In this document: positions 44,222 to 53,936 of the stretch, one piece after another
How the letters are laid out: every line of letters begins with the position of its first letter
How positions within the stretch are numbered: position 1 is the stretch's first letter
From: Pirellulales bacterium
Lineage (GTDB): Bacteria; Planctomycetota; Planctomycetia; Pirellulales; Lacipirellulaceae
Length of the DNA: 64,000 nt
Assembly: GCA_028279215.1 (NCBI GenBank)
Contig: JANQOF010000015.1
Span: 1 to 64,000 of the forward strand
Direction of reading: 5' to 3'
Notes under the pieces: generated by a model
What the model was told of the DNA's origin: nothing
Seen by the model: only the letters and a program-made list of their open reading frames with translations
Databases searched by the model: none
Translations under genes and position numbers: made by a program

Positions 44222-44340
44222 GTGGGTTGGAAATGCTCCTAACTTGTTGGTTTGTTTCAGGTTAGGCTATCAGCATCGGCTGCGTCGGTCAATGTTGGCT
44301 GGGGGCCGCTAGCAGCCACTCGCGCTAGCCACCAGCTAAC

Positions 44341-44382
44341 AAAAAAAGGCTGGCAATCGCACCGAGGTGCTTTGCCAGCCTT
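44341..44382 (-). terminator. rho-independent terminator of the H1-like gene
   Basis: On the minus strand AAGGCTGGCAA pairs with TTGCCAGCCTT (44346-44356 with 44372-44382). The 15-nt loop contains a second palindrome (GCACC/GGTGC), and a run of seven T follows. It lies 46 nt beyond the stop of the lysine-rich gene. A clear intrinsic terminator. Confidence 0.9.
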
Positions 44383-44428
44383 GTGGGTTGCTGATGCGAC
44401 TGCCAGAACAGTCGGCAAGGGATCAGGG

Positions 44429-44689
44429 CTACTTCTTGCCGATTTTGCGCTTGGTAGCTTTGCGCTTGGTGGCCTTCTTCTTAGTCGACTTCTTAGCGGC
44501 CTTCTTCTTGGTGGCTTTTTTCTTAGTCGACTTCTTAGCGGCCTTCTTCTTGGTCGACTTCTTAGCGGCCTTTTTCTTGGTGGCTTTCTTCTTAGTCGAC
44601 TTCTTAGCGGCCTTTTTCTTGGTGGCCTTCTTCTTAGTCGACTTCTTTGCGGTGGCGGTCTTCTTCGCCGCCTTCTTCTTCGTTGCCAT
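44429..44689 (-). CDS. histone H1-like lysine/alanine-rich DNA-binding protein
   Basis: 86 residues, about 60% Lys, built from repeats such as KKSTKKKATKKKAAKK. It resembles the H1-like tails and small basic proteins that condense DNA in several bacteria, including planctomycetes with a compacted nucleoid. No globular domain is present. ATG 44689 (MATKKKAAKK) is used. It has its own strong terminator, which points to heavy, independent expression. Because the codons are repetitive (ATTCTTCTT-like on the plus strand), repeat number may vary between strains. Confidence 0.85.
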   Translation of the reverse strand: MATKKKAAKKTATAKKSTKKKATKKKAAKKSTKKKATKKKAAKKSTKKKAAKKSTKKKATKKKAAKKSTKKKATKRKATKRKIGKK

Positions 44690-44941
44690 CTCCAATGGCT
44701 CCTTCTTTAGGCGCCCGTGGTTGTGACGTGGCCTTTCCCTTGGGCGCTTGAAGGAAGGACCGAAGCGTTCGCCTCCGATGCGAGGGCAGGTTGGTTAACT
44801 ACAATAGACCACAAACCAACCATTCATGCGCGAATTGAAGCAAGTCGACCACGCGTTTGTCAAGTGGAATCGACAAAAACGCGACACATTGCCATGCAGT
44901 TTCTACCGTGTGTGAGGGCGCCACGTCGCCGCTTCGAGAGG

Positions 44942-46153
44942 TCAATCGTTGGCGCAATCGGTGATCGCATCGGCCCATTCGACCAGTGCGCGGTGCTGCT
45001 TGGAGAAGTCGTGTTCAGAAGTACCAAGTGGCCGTTTGAAGAAGGGTGCGAACGCCGCTACGACGCCCGTTTGACCTTGGCTGGCGGCCACATCGATCAA
45101 CCGCGCCAGGTCTAGCACTAATGGCGCTGCCAGCGCCGAGTCGCAACCCTGCCAAGTGAACTGCAAGGTCATAAAAGTGCCTAAAAAGCCGCGAAAATGT
45201 ACATGGTCCCAGGCCGTCTTCCAATCGCCCATGCTCTCGATGAACTCGATCGAAACAAGGGTTTGCGGGTCGTAGCCAAGCGTGTTGGCGAGCACCCGAT
45301 CCTTCGTGGCCACCTTCGACTCGCGGTTGGCGGGGTTGTCGAGAATGCGGCCGTCGAGGTTGCCAAAAATGTTGTGACCAACCCAGCTTTGCACCTTGAG
45401 ATGCCGCTGCGCGAACATCGGCGCGAGCACAGTCTTCATCAGCGTTTCGCCGGTCTTGCCGTCTTGTCCCGCGTGGCAAGTTTTTTTTCTTTTCGCCAAA
45501 TCTTCAACTGCGGGAAGGGCAGCGCCGACCGACGGAGTAAAATTTACAAACGGCAGCCCCAGTTCGAGTGCGGCGATGGCGTATATCGTGCTCGCGGCCA
45601 CAAGGGTGCCGGGCCTGTCGAGCAACATCGCGAACTCGGGCCAACTGGTTGGCAACTCAGCATCGAATAGCGGCTCGGTAGAGGCGACGTTCACCACCAC
45701 AGCACCACGAAGCCGATTCTGGGCTACAAACTCCTTAAGGTCGCCTTTCAAGCGTTCGATTAGCTCGCGTGGCGTCGTCGATTGTTCGTCGGGTAGGTGC
45801 ACGTCGGCGATTTGTCGGATGGCCTCGCCCGATTGGTTCGCAACCCCTGGGCGAATGCGTGATTCGGCAGCCAATAACTCGTCGTGACACTGGTCAAGAA
45901 GTTCCCGTGGCACCACCCGCTCTTCGGTCAGTCGCGTGGCCGTGGAAAGCACTTGCGGCTTGCGAATGTCGTGCCCACCGATTACCAATTGATCCCACGG
46001 AACAAGAGGCAATTGCGAGAACTCCGGGAGTTCTGAGACGAGTCCGAGAGTCGGGGCGAGGCGCTTGTGCAGGGCCACTAAGCCAAGGGTGGCTGTGGTA
46101 GCCACGTTGCCGCACGCGCCGACCAGCCAAATGCCTAGTTTTTCATTCGCCAT
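44942..46153 (-). CDS. ino1: myo-inositol-1-phosphate synthase
   Basis: 403 residues. It converts glucose-6-phosphate to inositol-1-phosphate using NAD, feeding inositol lipids or solutes. The N-terminal Rossmann motif GIWLVGACGNVATTATLG and conserved stretches VVVNVASTEPLFDAELP, FVNFTPSVGAALPAVEDLAK and QSWVGHNIFGNLDGRIL are typical of bacterial MIPS. ATG 46153 (MANEKLGIWL) is chosen over a long upstream extension of spacer-like composition. It is divergent from the aminotransferase gene. The C-terminal Lys/Asp catalytic region appears intact. Confidence 0.92.
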   Translation of the reverse strand: MANEKLGIWLVGACGNVATTATLGLVALHKRLAPTLGLVSELPEFSQLPLVPWDQLVIGGHDIRKPQVLSTATRLTEERVVPRELLDQCHDELLAAESRIRPGVANQSGEAIRQIADVHLPDEQSTTPRELIERLKGDLKEFVAQNRLRGAVVVNVASTEPLFDAELPTSWPEFAMLLDRPGTLVAASTIYAIAALELGLPFVNFTPSVGAALPAVEDLAKRKKTCHAGQDGKTGETLMKTVLAPMFAQRHLKVQSWVGHNIFGNLDGRILDNPANRESKVATKDRVLANTLGYDPQTLVSIEFIESMGDWKTAWDHVHFRGFLGTFMTLQFTWQGCDSALAAPLVLDLARLIDVAASQGQTGVVAAFAPFFKRPLGTSEHDFSKQHRALVEWADAITDCAND

Positions 46154-46351
46154 GGGTGCCGTGTGTGCTTGCTGGTTGGTGCAGGCGAACACTAGGAACG
46201 CCTCTGTGGTCCCTTTATAACGATTGTCGCAGGCGAGGTTCTCAGGTGCCAGTGGCGAATGGCTCAACTCATTCACGCATGGCCGCCGTTCCGGCATGGC
46301 GTGGCTTGCCTGCTATCCAACCGATCTCCGCCCTCTGCCCACCTTTGACCT

Positions 46352-47554
46352 ATGTTCGAATCGATTCAAGCTGCTCCTGCCGATCCGATTCTTGGAGTAA
46401 CCGAAGCGTTCCGCGCGGATCCGAATCCCGACAAAATCAGCCTTGGAGTTGGTGTCTATCAGGATGAGTCGGGTAAGACGCTGGCGCTCGAATGTGTGAA
46501 CAAGGCGAACGAGAAACTCGCTCGCGAAGGCGCGAGCGCGTCGTACCTGCCGATTCCTGGCCTAGCGGAGTACACCGCCGCGGTGCAAAGTCTTGCCTTC
46601 GGTGCTGACCACGAAGTGGCCACCGGAAGTCGCGCCATCACTGCTCAAACTCCCGGTGGCACCGGCGCGCTTCGGGTCGTCGGAGACTTTCTAGCGCACA
46701 ACATGCCTGGTGCCACGCTCTGGATGACCGATCCCACCTGGGCCAATCATCCGAACATCTTCAATGCAGCCGGTGTCTCGATTGCGAAGTTTCCGTACTT
46801 CAACAAGGCGACCAATAGTTTGGCGCTTGCCGACATGCTTGATGCGATTGGCCAGATTCCTCCGGGCGACGCGGTGTTGTTGCACGGCTGCTGCCACAAT
46901 CCGACGGGCGTCGACCCTAGCCCGAGTGACTGGGAGCAAATTGCCGATAAGGTGTACGATCGGCAACTTCTGCCGATAATCGATTTCGCATATCAAGGTT
47001 TTGGAGATGGCATCGAACCTGATGCTGCGGGCATCAGGGCAATGGCCCGGCCGGGCCAAGAGATGGTGCTGTGCAGCTCATTCTCGAAGAACTTTGGCTT
47101 GTATTGCGAGCGGGTAGGAGCGGCAACGTTCGTTTGCACCGATGCCGACCGCGCTAACGTGGTGGGCAGCCAGGTAAAGCGCGTGATTCGCGCCAACTAC
47201 AGTAACCCACCTGCCTACGGTGCGCGTCTCGTATCCACGGTGCTGGGCGACGCCGATCTCACGCACGAGTGGCACATCGAACTGGCGGGCATGCGCGATC
47301 GGATCAACGGCATGCGGAAGCTCCTGGTGGAGAAGCTAGCTGAAAAAGGCGTGCCCGGCGACTACACATTCATCTCTAGTCAGCGCGGCATGTTCTCATT
47401 CTCTGGGCTCTCGAAGGACCACGTTCGCGCCCTTCGCGAGCGACACTCCGTTTACATAGTCGACTCCGGACGGATCAACGTCGCTGGTATTACGCCATCG
47501 AATGTCGATCGATTGACCGAGTCGATTGCCGACGTGGTGGGGGGCGGGCAGTAG
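46352..47554 (+). CDS. aspartate/aromatic aminotransferase (AspC/TyrB family)
   Basis: 400 residues. A PLP-dependent class I transaminase moving amino groups between aspartate or aromatic amino acids and 2-oxoglutarate. The PLP Schiff-base lysine is K246 (CSSFSKNFGLYCERVGA). The substrate loop LGVGVYQDESGKTLALECVN, HGCCHNPTGVDPS and IIDFAYQGFGDGIEPD (PLP Asp) match AspC/TyrB. ATG 46352 fits the family MFESIQAAPAD start, though a ribosome site is weak. Links nitrogen from glutamate metabolism to amino acids; not in an operon. Confidence 0.94.
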   Translation: MFESIQAAPADPILGVTEAFRADPNPDKISLGVGVYQDESGKTLALECVNKANEKLAREGASASYLPIPGLAEYTAAVQSLAFGADHEVATGSRAITAQTPGGTGALRVVGDFLAHNMPGATLWMTDPTWANHPNIFNAAGVSIAKFPYFNKATNSLALADMLDAIGQIPPGDAVLLHGCCHNPTGVDPSPSDWEQIADKVYDRQLLPIIDFAYQGFGDGIEPDAAGIRAMARPGQEMVLCSSFSKNFGLYCERVGAATFVCTDADRANVVGSQVKRVIRANYSNPPAYGARLVSTVLGDADLTHEWHIELAGMRDRINGMRKLLVEKLAEKGVPGDYTFISSQRGMFSFSGLSKDHVRALRERHSVYIVDSGRINVAGITPSNVDRLTESIADVVGGGQ

Positions 47555-47779
47555 GCGGTCGGTTGGCAGTGGGACCTTGCGGTTTATTCCGACGCTATCG
47601 GTTGCAAGCCCGCACGTGAACGTATTCTACCTTCGTACGGTGGGGCGAACTGGTCCGCGTGACGAAACCTTGCCGATCATGGTATTGTTGATAGATGCGG
47701 TGGGTTTGCCAGACGATTCATAGTTCGTTGGCTTTTCTCGCTCGCAGATCGCCGCCCCTTCGTCCCTGGCCACTCCACG

Positions 47780-49261
47780 ATGAACATCCTGTTTGCTACC
47801 GCTGAGGCCGTGCCGTTTTGCAAGACGGGCGGACTTGGCGACGTTTGCGGCAGTCTGCCCGTGGCACTAGTGCCACACGGCATCCGCCCCACGCTTGTCA
47901 TTCCTGGGTTTCGTCAAGCCCACAAGTCAGGCCAGCCGATCGAGCCGACTGGCATCGAGTTCGAAATCCCCATTGCCGGGCGATCGGTCGTCGGCTTGCT
48001 TTCCAAGAGTTACCTGCCCGATTCCGACGTACCAGTCTATCTGGTCGAACAGCCCGACTACTTCGACCGGCCCGAGCTGTATCGCGAAGATGGTGCCGAT
48101 TACAACGACAATTGCGAACGGTTCGTATTCTTCAACCGCGCCGTGCTCGAGGTGATCGAGCGAGTCGCGCCCGATACCCAAATCGTGCACGCTCACGACT
48201 GGACGAGTGGCCTGCTGCCGGTGTACCTAAAAACGCTCGCGGGCCGAAATGTCGATTACGCTCAGATCGCATCGCTGTTTACGATTCACAATCTCGCGTA
48301 CCAGGGCACTTTTTGGCACTGGGACATGGAGCTTACCGGGCTCGACTGGAAGTACTTCAATTGGCAGCAGATGGAATTCTACGGCCAATTGAACTTCATG
48401 AAGTCGGCATTGGTGTTTGCCGACGCATTGAGTACCGTGAGCCCCACCTACGCGAAAGAAATCCAACACGAGGAGCACGGGTGTGGGCTCGAAGGTGTGT
48501 TGCAGGATCGCTCGGACGATTTGTTCGGCGTACTCAACGGGTGCGATTACAGCGTGTGGACGCCGGAGACCGATCCTCATATCGCCCGACCTTACTCGTC
48601 CGACGACTTTGTAGCCGGCAAGGCGGAGTGCAAGCGAGCGTTGCAGCAGGAACTCGGGCTACCCGCGATTCCCGACTTGCCGATGATTTCCATCGTTGGA
48701 CGCTTGGCCGATCAAAAGGGGTTTGATCTAATCGCCCCGTTGATTCCGCAGTTTGCCGAACGGGGCGCGGTGCAGTGGGCCATTCTCGGCACCGGCGATC
48801 CCAAGTACCACAAGTTGCTCGCGGATCTAGCCGAGCGTTACCCCGATCAGTTGGGTGTGCGGCTAGAGTTCTCGAATCCCCTCGCGCACCGGTTGGAAGC
48901 CGGCGGAGACCTGTTCCTGATGCCCAGCCGCTATGAGCCGTGCGGGCTCAACCAAATGTACAGCCTTCGCTATGGCACCGTGCCAATCGTACGCGCGACG
49001 GGCGGGTTAGCCGACACGATTACCGACGCGACCGACCACTCGCTTTCTGTTGGCACGGCCAATGGCTTTTCGTTCGTCGACTATACCACCGATGCATTGG
49101 CCGGCAGCATCGAGCGGGCACTCAGCCTGTACCGCAGCCCCGACGCCTGGCGCCGCCTGATTCGCACCGGCATGAACCAAGACTGGAGCTGGCGCACCAG
49201 CGCCGACCAGTACACTCAGGTGTACGGCGAGACGCTCAATCGCATCGGGATGGTGGTTTAG
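47780..49261 (+). CDS. glgA: glycogen synthase
   Basis: 493 residues. A GT5 glucosyltransferase using ADP-glucose to extend glycogen. The ADP-glucose motif KTGGLGDVCGSLPVAL is present with Lys15, HDWTSGLLPVYLK, and the C-terminal GT-B nucleotide region SRYEPCGLNQMYSLRYGTVP (the E/PCGLxQ motif) with VGRLADQKGFDLI. ATG 47780 gives the usual MNILFATAEAVPF start. It stands alone with no glgC nearby in this window. It pairs functionally with the GH57 gene at the right edge (inference). Confidence 0.96.
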   Translation: MNILFATAEAVPFCKTGGLGDVCGSLPVALVPHGIRPTLVIPGFRQAHKSGQPIEPTGIEFEIPIAGRSVVGLLSKSYLPDSDVPVYLVEQPDYFDRPELYREDGADYNDNCERFVFFNRAVLEVIERVAPDTQIVHAHDWTSGLLPVYLKTLAGRNVDYAQIASLFTIHNLAYQGTFWHWDMELTGLDWKYFNWQQMEFYGQLNFMKSALVFADALSTVSPTYAKEIQHEEHGCGLEGVLQDRSDDLFGVLNGCDYSVWTPETDPHIARPYSSDDFVAGKAECKRALQQELGLPAIPDLPMISIVGRLADQKGFDLIAPLIPQFAERGAVQWAILGTGDPKYHKLLADLAERYPDQLGVRLEFSNPLAHRLEAGGDLFLMPSRYEPCGLNQMYSLRYGTVPIVRATGGLADTITDATDHSLSVGTANGFSFVDYTTDALAGSIERALSLYRSPDAWRRLIRTGMNQDWSWRTSADQYTQVYGETLNRIGMVV

Positions 49262-49323
49262 GGATTGCGCTTATTTCTTGAGGATTAGCTCGGATTCGGT
49301 CGGACCCGCTACCGAGGCGTGAA

Positions 49324-49704
49324 GTGGATGCACCCAAGTTGAATCTATTGGTTATCCGATCGACAAACATGGATAAGGCCGCACAGTTCTATAACGCCGT
49401 CGGATTGCATTTTGAAGAGCATCGACACGGGAATGGTCCTCTCCATCTGGCTTCCGAACTCGATGGAGTCGTATTTGAGATCTACCCTGCTGGAAAGGGT
49501 AAAGATACGAGCGATAGTCGATTTGGTTTCCGTGTCGGCGAGTTGGACGGAGTAATCGCAAGGCTCGAGCTGCCGGGAGCAGAGGTGCGACAACGCCCTG
49601 AGGATGGACCGTGGGGGGCGTCGAGCCGTGGTTCGCGATTTCGATGGCCACGATGTCGAGCTAACGTCGTAGCGGAACGGATACGCGAAAAAATCAGCGA
49701 CTAA
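49324..49704 (+). pseudogene. VOC/glyoxalase-fold protein with a +1 frameshift in a G6 tract
   Basis: The first ~96 residues are a VOC (glyoxalase/bleomycin-resistance) domain: LNLLVIRSTNMDKAAQFYNA, FEEHRHGNGPLHLASELDG and FGFRVGELDGVIARLELPG. After GPWG, at the G6 run 49613-49618, the annotated frame becomes unlike the family. Removing one G gives GRRAVVRDFDGHDVELTS and a stop at 49670-49672, which is the normal VOC ending. The frame ending at 49704 overlaps the neighbouring minus-strand gene by 4 nt; the corrected end does not. Either a sequencing error or a true frameshift. GTG 49321 is possible upstream; ATG 49327 gives MDAPKLN only with an upstream codon, so ATG 49324 is used. Confidence 0.85.
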
Positions 49705-52145
49705 TTCTGGTCGAGGTTGTTTCCCAGTAGTCGCGTGAGCGCCTTCAACTTTTCCGCCTCATCGTTTCGACCAAGCTGGATCAACAAATCGATTCGCGCT
49801 TGTCGCGCACGACGCCAGCGGTCGCTTCCGCGGCGCGTGGAGCGTTCGATGCGGTGGAAGGCGGCGAGGGCGGACTCGCGATCGGATGCGGCGTTGGCGC
49901 TGGCGAGCAGGCGGGCGTACTCTTCTTGGAGGTCACCGTTCTTGGGGTACTTCGCGACGAGCGACTCATAAAGTTGGCGAGCCACGGCGTCGTTGGCCAC
50001 AGCGGCCATCGCCGCGGCACGGTAGCGGTCGGCGGGGAGCGCCCAGGACGACGTGCCGTCGCCGGCCACCTCAGGCGAGAGTGTTGCCAGCAGCAATTGG
50101 CCAATCGCCGCGCGCTCAGTTCGGCGTGGAACGTCCGATTGAGAGTACTCAAAGAGTTGCGCGGTCAACCGCTCGGCAAGTGATTCGAGCGACCCTGCAT
50201 TACCACCCGCCCGTGCCGATTCGCGAAGCAGCTCAATCGCCTCGGCGGTGTTTCCTGTGGACACCAAGGCAATGGCAAGCACTGGCGTAGCTTGAGCGCG
50301 GTATTCGGCGCTGGGAGGCGGTTGACCTCGGACGACGGCCGCGTCAAGCATGTCTTTGGCGTACCCTGAGTTGCCGCCGTCGATTTGCAGTCGTGCGAGT
50401 TCCAGTGCGCACGCCCGCTGGGCATCGGTCCATGCGCTTGGCCAGCCGATTTGATCCCCGCTTCCGACCACCAGCGGCTGCAGTCGGCTAACGGCCTCGA
50501 CGATGAGCGCTTGCCGCTTGGTGGGATCCGTCTCCGTTGCAACGCGATGCCTGAAGGCCGTGGACAGCAGTGTGGTGGAGGGTTTGAAGTAGGGGGAAGC
50601 TGAGTCCAACTCGCCAAGCACGTCGATCGTGGCTTGCCATTGCCGCCGCGCTGCGAGCGCTTGAGCCAGCCACCAGCGGACCTCGGCCGACGTGTAGCCA
50701 GCGGGCCAGTGCCGCAGATGCTCGCGGCAGAGTTCAAGGTAATTGACCATCGCTCGGTCGGAGTTTTCAGCACCCGATTGCTTTACGGCGGTTGCCAAAC
50801 TCAGAATCGCCTCTCGGTGATCGGTGGCCGAGTTGTCGCGGTCGACCGATCCCAGCGCGAGCCGCCGGAATCGCTCAGCGGCTTGGAGGTAATCGCCACG
50901 CTGCTGCACGATGGCGGCGGCGGAGCGCTCGGCTGCAAATGCCCGTTCGCGATCGCGGGCGTCGCGATACATTTCGGCCGCCTCGTCGTACGCCGCGATC
51001 GCCGCAGGGAGTTGCCCCGCACGGTAGAAGTGTTCGGCGGCGAGTACCTTGCCACCTGCAGTCGTTGCATCGTCCGAACCGCCATATGCCTGTCCCACCA
51101 GCGCTTCGGCCTGGCGGACGTAGCGGGCAGCGTGCTTCGCGCGAATGGACGCGAGCAGCGATTCGATCGCCCCTGAGTCGCGCGAGTTGCTGGCGACAAG
51201 TAGTTCGAGCCGCACCAGGTCGACCGAAGGTGCACTGCCTGGCGCGATGCCGCTGGCGTCGAGCATAGCCAATCCATCTTCGATTTGGCCCGCCGTGGCG
51301 AGCAGTTTGGCGTCGGCGGCCACCAACTCGACCGCAATGTCTGGTGGGACGACTTCGCTTTGCCACTGGGTAATCGCGGCACGCCCCTCGTCTACCTGCC
51401 CAAGCTCAGTTAGCGCTTTAGCCAGTGCGACCCGGGCCTCCCATGTTGTTTCGACGGCCGGTAGCGCGGCTGCCAGCGGGGTAAGCAACTCTGCCGCTTG
51501 CTGCAACGCGTTGACTCGGTCCGGCGAGCCGGGTGTGTAAGTGAACGCCTGCTCGCGATACGCACGTGCAAGCGCAAGCGAAACGTTGCGGCCAAGCCCA
51601 GCTAATTCGCGTTCGTCGAGGTCCGCTGGACCGCTCACTTGTCCTAAGGCAAGTTCCCGCCGGCGCAGTTTGATCGTGTCGGCGATGGACCGAAGGTTAG
51701 CAATGGCGCTACGTACCCGCGACTGGACGAGTTCGGTGGCCGCCTGATTGGCGTATCCAACTTGCTCGAGCCGCCCGATTTCCGCCTCGTTGAGCCGGTT
51801 GAGCGCATCTTGCAACTCGGCAAGCAACCGGAATGGACGATCGGCCGTGGCGAGCCATCCTTCGAGTGGCGCGAAGGCCTGTTGCCAGAAGTGGTCGCGA
51901 TCGCCAGGCGGTGCGTTGTGGGCCCGACTCACGGCCACCAGCGACAACTCGATTGCCATTTCTACACGCTCGCGATCGGTCAGCCCGTCAGCGGCCGACT
52001 GCTCTCGGCAGTAGACCTCAGCCAGTCGGTACATGCCAAGTTCGCGCAAATGATTTACGTAGCGCTGCTCGACCGATGGCGATGCGGCGTGGCAAGTCAC
52101 CACGAGCGTGGAGATCGCAACCAGGGTGAGTCCAATGGCTTTCAT
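49701..52145 (-). CDS. large exported TPR protein of the Exb/vWA operon
   Basis: 814 residues, with a signal peptide (1-20, ending CHAASP) and many helical TPR-like repeats throughout (for example AALPAVETTWEARVALAKAL, AGQLPAAIAAYDEAAEMYRD, GGNSGYAKDMLDAA, ATPVLAIALVSTGNTAEAIE and AERLTAQLFEYSQSDVPRRT). No enzyme motif is visible. Its ATG follows the ExbD-2 stop directly (TAG then ATG), indicating translational coupling. It is the last gene of a six-gene operon. A scaffold for the energised complex or a periplasmic adaptor is plausible (inference). Confidence 0.88.
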   Translation of the reverse strand: MKAIGLTLVAISTLVVTCHAASPSVEQRYVNHLRELGMYRLAEVYCREQSAADGLTDRERVEMAIELSLVAVSRAHNAPPGDRDHFWQQAFAPLEGWLATADRPFRLLAELQDALNRLNEAEIGRLEQVGYANQAATELVQSRVRSAIANLRSIADTIKLRRRELALGQVSGPADLDERELAGLGRNVSLALARAYREQAFTYTPGSPDRVNALQQAAELLTPLAAALPAVETTWEARVALAKALTELGQVDEGRAAITQWQSEVVPPDIAVELVAADAKLLATAGQIEDGLAMLDASGIAPGSAPSVDLVRLELLVASNSRDSGAIESLLASIRAKHAARYVRQAEALVGQAYGGSDDATTAGGKVLAAEHFYRAGQLPAAIAAYDEAAEMYRDARDRERAFAAERSAAAIVQQRGDYLQAAERFRRLALGSVDRDNSATDHREAILSLATAVKQSGAENSDRAMVNYLELCREHLRHWPAGYTSAEVRWWLAQALAARRQWQATIDVLGELDSASPYFKPSTTLLSTAFRHRVATETDPTKRQALIVEAVSRLQPLVVGSGDQIGWPSAWTDAQRACALELARLQIDGGNSGYAKDMLDAAVVRGQPPPSAEYRAQATPVLAIALVSTGNTAEAIELLRESARAGGNAGSLESLAERLTAQLFEYSQSDVPRRTERAAIGQLLLATLSPEVAGDGTSSWALPADRYRAAAMAAVANDAVARQLYESLVAKYPKNGDLQEEYARLLASANAASDRESALAAFHRIERSTRRGSDRWRRARQARIDLLIQLGRNDEAEKLKALTRLLGNNLDQN

Positions 52146-52589
52146 CTATTCCGCGTCCGCAGCGAACTGAACTTTCTCCAACCCTAGCGACCTTGCCAGA
52201 TCATATACACCGATCGCTTCGGCCAGTGGCACGGTATCCTGGCAGTCGATCACCACCGGAAGCGTACGATCGACACCGGCGACTGCCGCGAGCAACTGCT
52301 GCAATTCTACGCGATCGGCGCATGGTTGGTCGTTGACCGTCCAGCGAACACCTTCGTCGGCGGCAAGTATCTCGATGATAATCCGCTCAAGTTCGTCGGG
52401 CGGCTCAATCGGCACGTCGACCGTCGCGCTGCTGCTTACCAAGAGATTCGACGGCAGCACAAGCTCCACCGCCTGAAAACTGGCCGTGCAGACAAAGAAT
52501 ATCAGCAGCAAGAAGACGACATCGATCATCGCTGTCATAGACAGTTCGCCAGACTGCTGCCGAAAGCGGGGATGTCGCCAGGAGGGCAT
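52146..52589 (-). CDS. ExbD/TolR biopolymer-transport protein 2
   Basis: 147 residues. One membrane helix (SMTAMIDVVFLLLIFFVCTA), with the conserved proton-path Asp in the TxMIDVVF motif, then a periplasmic domain (LVLPSNLLVSSSATVDV, VIDCQDTVPLAEAIGVYDLA). It works with ExbB to use the proton gradient for work at the outer membrane. Its stop codon is adjacent to the start of the large TPR gene. Unusual is a second ExbD beside another one. Confidence 0.93.
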   Translation of the reverse strand: MPSWRHPRFRQQSGELSMTAMIDVVFLLLIFFVCTASFQAVELVLPSNLLVSSSATVDVPIEPPDELERIIIEILAADEGVRWTVNDQPCADRVELQQLLAAVAGVDRTLPVVIDCQDTVPLAEAIGVYDLARSLGLEKVQFAADAE

Positions 52590-52671
52590 AGAGGGGAAGC
52601 GAGGTTTGGGGAAAGGGACTAGGGAATGATGATCAATGGACGCTGAACGAGGATAACACGTTCAGCGTTCA

Positions 52672-53091
52672 TCACTCTTTGTTTCGTGCGATTACTGCGA
52701 ATGTTACGTCCCATACCCCTGCTTTGGCGCAGGCGACGAGAATGGGTTTTACTTGTCCGAAGTCGATCGTTTGATCGGCGCGGATGCGAACTTCTATGGG
52801 CAGGTCTGTTTGCTCGCGTTCGTAGGCTAAGCGCGTTGGCAACTCAGCGAGTGTTGCCTCACCTGCACCGAGTAACACGGCGCCGTCAGCTTTCAGGTTG
52901 ATGGTCACGCGCTGCGTCTTCGTCTCGACCGATTCGTCGCCCGTTCTGGCGGACGGAAGATCCAACTCCATTTGGGTTTCCTGCTGCGCCAAATGGCTGC
53001 TGACCAGGAAGAATATGATCAGCAGGAACACGACGTCGATCATCGGCGTCATGTTCATCGAGATTGGCTTGCGCGACTGACTGGATTTCAT
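52672..53091 (-). CDS. ExbD/TolR biopolymer-transport protein 1
   Basis: 139 residues. The helix ISMNMTPMIDVVFLLIIFFL contains the conserved Asp; the periplasmic part (LEVRIRADQTIDFGQVKPIL, VACAKAGVWDVTFAVIARNK) is the classic ExbD/TolR fold. ATG 53091 is used; a GTG at 53094 adds one residue. It lies 39 nt after the ExbB gene and 82 nt before ExbD-2. Confidence 0.93.
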   Translation of the reverse strand: MKSSQSRKPISMNMTPMIDVVFLLIIFFLVSSHLAQQETQMELDLPSARTGDESVETKTQRVTINLKADGAVLLGAGEATLAELPTRLAYEREQTDLPIEVRIRADQTIDFGQVKPILVACAKAGVWDVTFAVIARNKE

Positions 53092-53130
53092 CACGGAGAG
53101 ACCGAAACGCTAATGAGTGCTTGTCATCGC

Positions 53131-53889
53131 TTATCGTTCTTGCTTCCGCCCGAGCAGCGCTCGTTTGACAGGCGTGAGAATCGAACGCGCGGTGGCCATG
53201 CATTCGGCCATCAGGCCGTCGACACGATTGCGAAACACAGCGTAGGCGGCGAGCGCGGGGATGGCGATCAATAGCCCGCCGACCGTCGTGACGAGCGCTT
53301 GATAAATGCCCGACGCAAGTTGCCCAGCGCGGGCGGCCCCCTGGGTGTCGGCCACTTCGCGAAAGGCCAGAATCATGCCGATCACGGTACCTAATAGCCC
53401 CACCATCGGAGCGATGTTGCCCAGGACGCTTAGGTACTCAATTTTGCGAAACAATCGCCCTGCTTGCTCGGCCGTTTCTTCCTCCAAGGCTTTTTCTACC
53501 GCCGGCCAGCCGCCCTCGGTTTCGAGCAGGGCCGCTTTGACCATGGTGGCGAGTGCGCAGGGGGTTTGATCGCATTGTTGAATCGCCTGGCCGACTTGGC
53601 CTTGGGCGAGCGTGTTGCGAAGTTGCGACGTCAGTTCGTCGGGCATCAAGACATGGCGACGAATCGTTAGCATGTGTTCAACAGCCAACGCCGTGCCGCC
53701 AACCGATAGCAACAACAGCAGCGCGACAATAAAGAAGCCGACCATCCCGCCGGCGAAGATGATGTCGGTAATCGAGTCGCCAGCAGGGGGTGGTTCAGCG
53801 GCTGGTTGGGCAAGCGCATGCTGCGCCAATAGAAAGGTGAAGGCCAGACCGAAGACGACCATACAGAACTTGTGAAAAGAACGATACAT
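53131..53889 (-). CDS. ExbB/TolQ/MotA-type proton channel protein
   Basis: 252 residues. A signal-like N terminus (to residue ~27), then helices ITDIIFAGGMVGFFIVALLL, an extended MotA/ExbB cytoplasmic segment (LNTLAQGQVGQAIQQCDQTP), and the paired helices GNIAPMVGLLGTVIGMILAF and ALVTTVGGLLIAIPALAAYA with the conserved Thr/Gly residues. It forms the pore with the two ExbD proteins. ATG 53889 replaces a long upstream extension of Arg-rich spacer composition. It is 47 nt after the TPR/lipid-domain gene. Confidence 0.94.
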   Translation of the reverse strand: MYRSFHKFCMVVFGLAFTFLLAQHALAQPAAEPPPAGDSITDIIFAGGMVGFFIVALLLLLSVGGTALAVEHMLTIRRHVLMPDELTSQLRNTLAQGQVGQAIQQCDQTPCALATMVKAALLETEGGWPAVEKALEEETAEQAGRLFRKIEYLSVLGNIAPMVGLLGTVIGMILAFREVADTQGAARAGQLASGIYQALVTTVGGLLIAIPALAAYAVFRNRVDGLMAECMATARSILTPVKRALLGRKQER

Positions 53890-53936
53890 CCTTGCTTTGG
53901 CCTGCCGGAGAATGAGGTGCCCACGCACGTTGGGAG

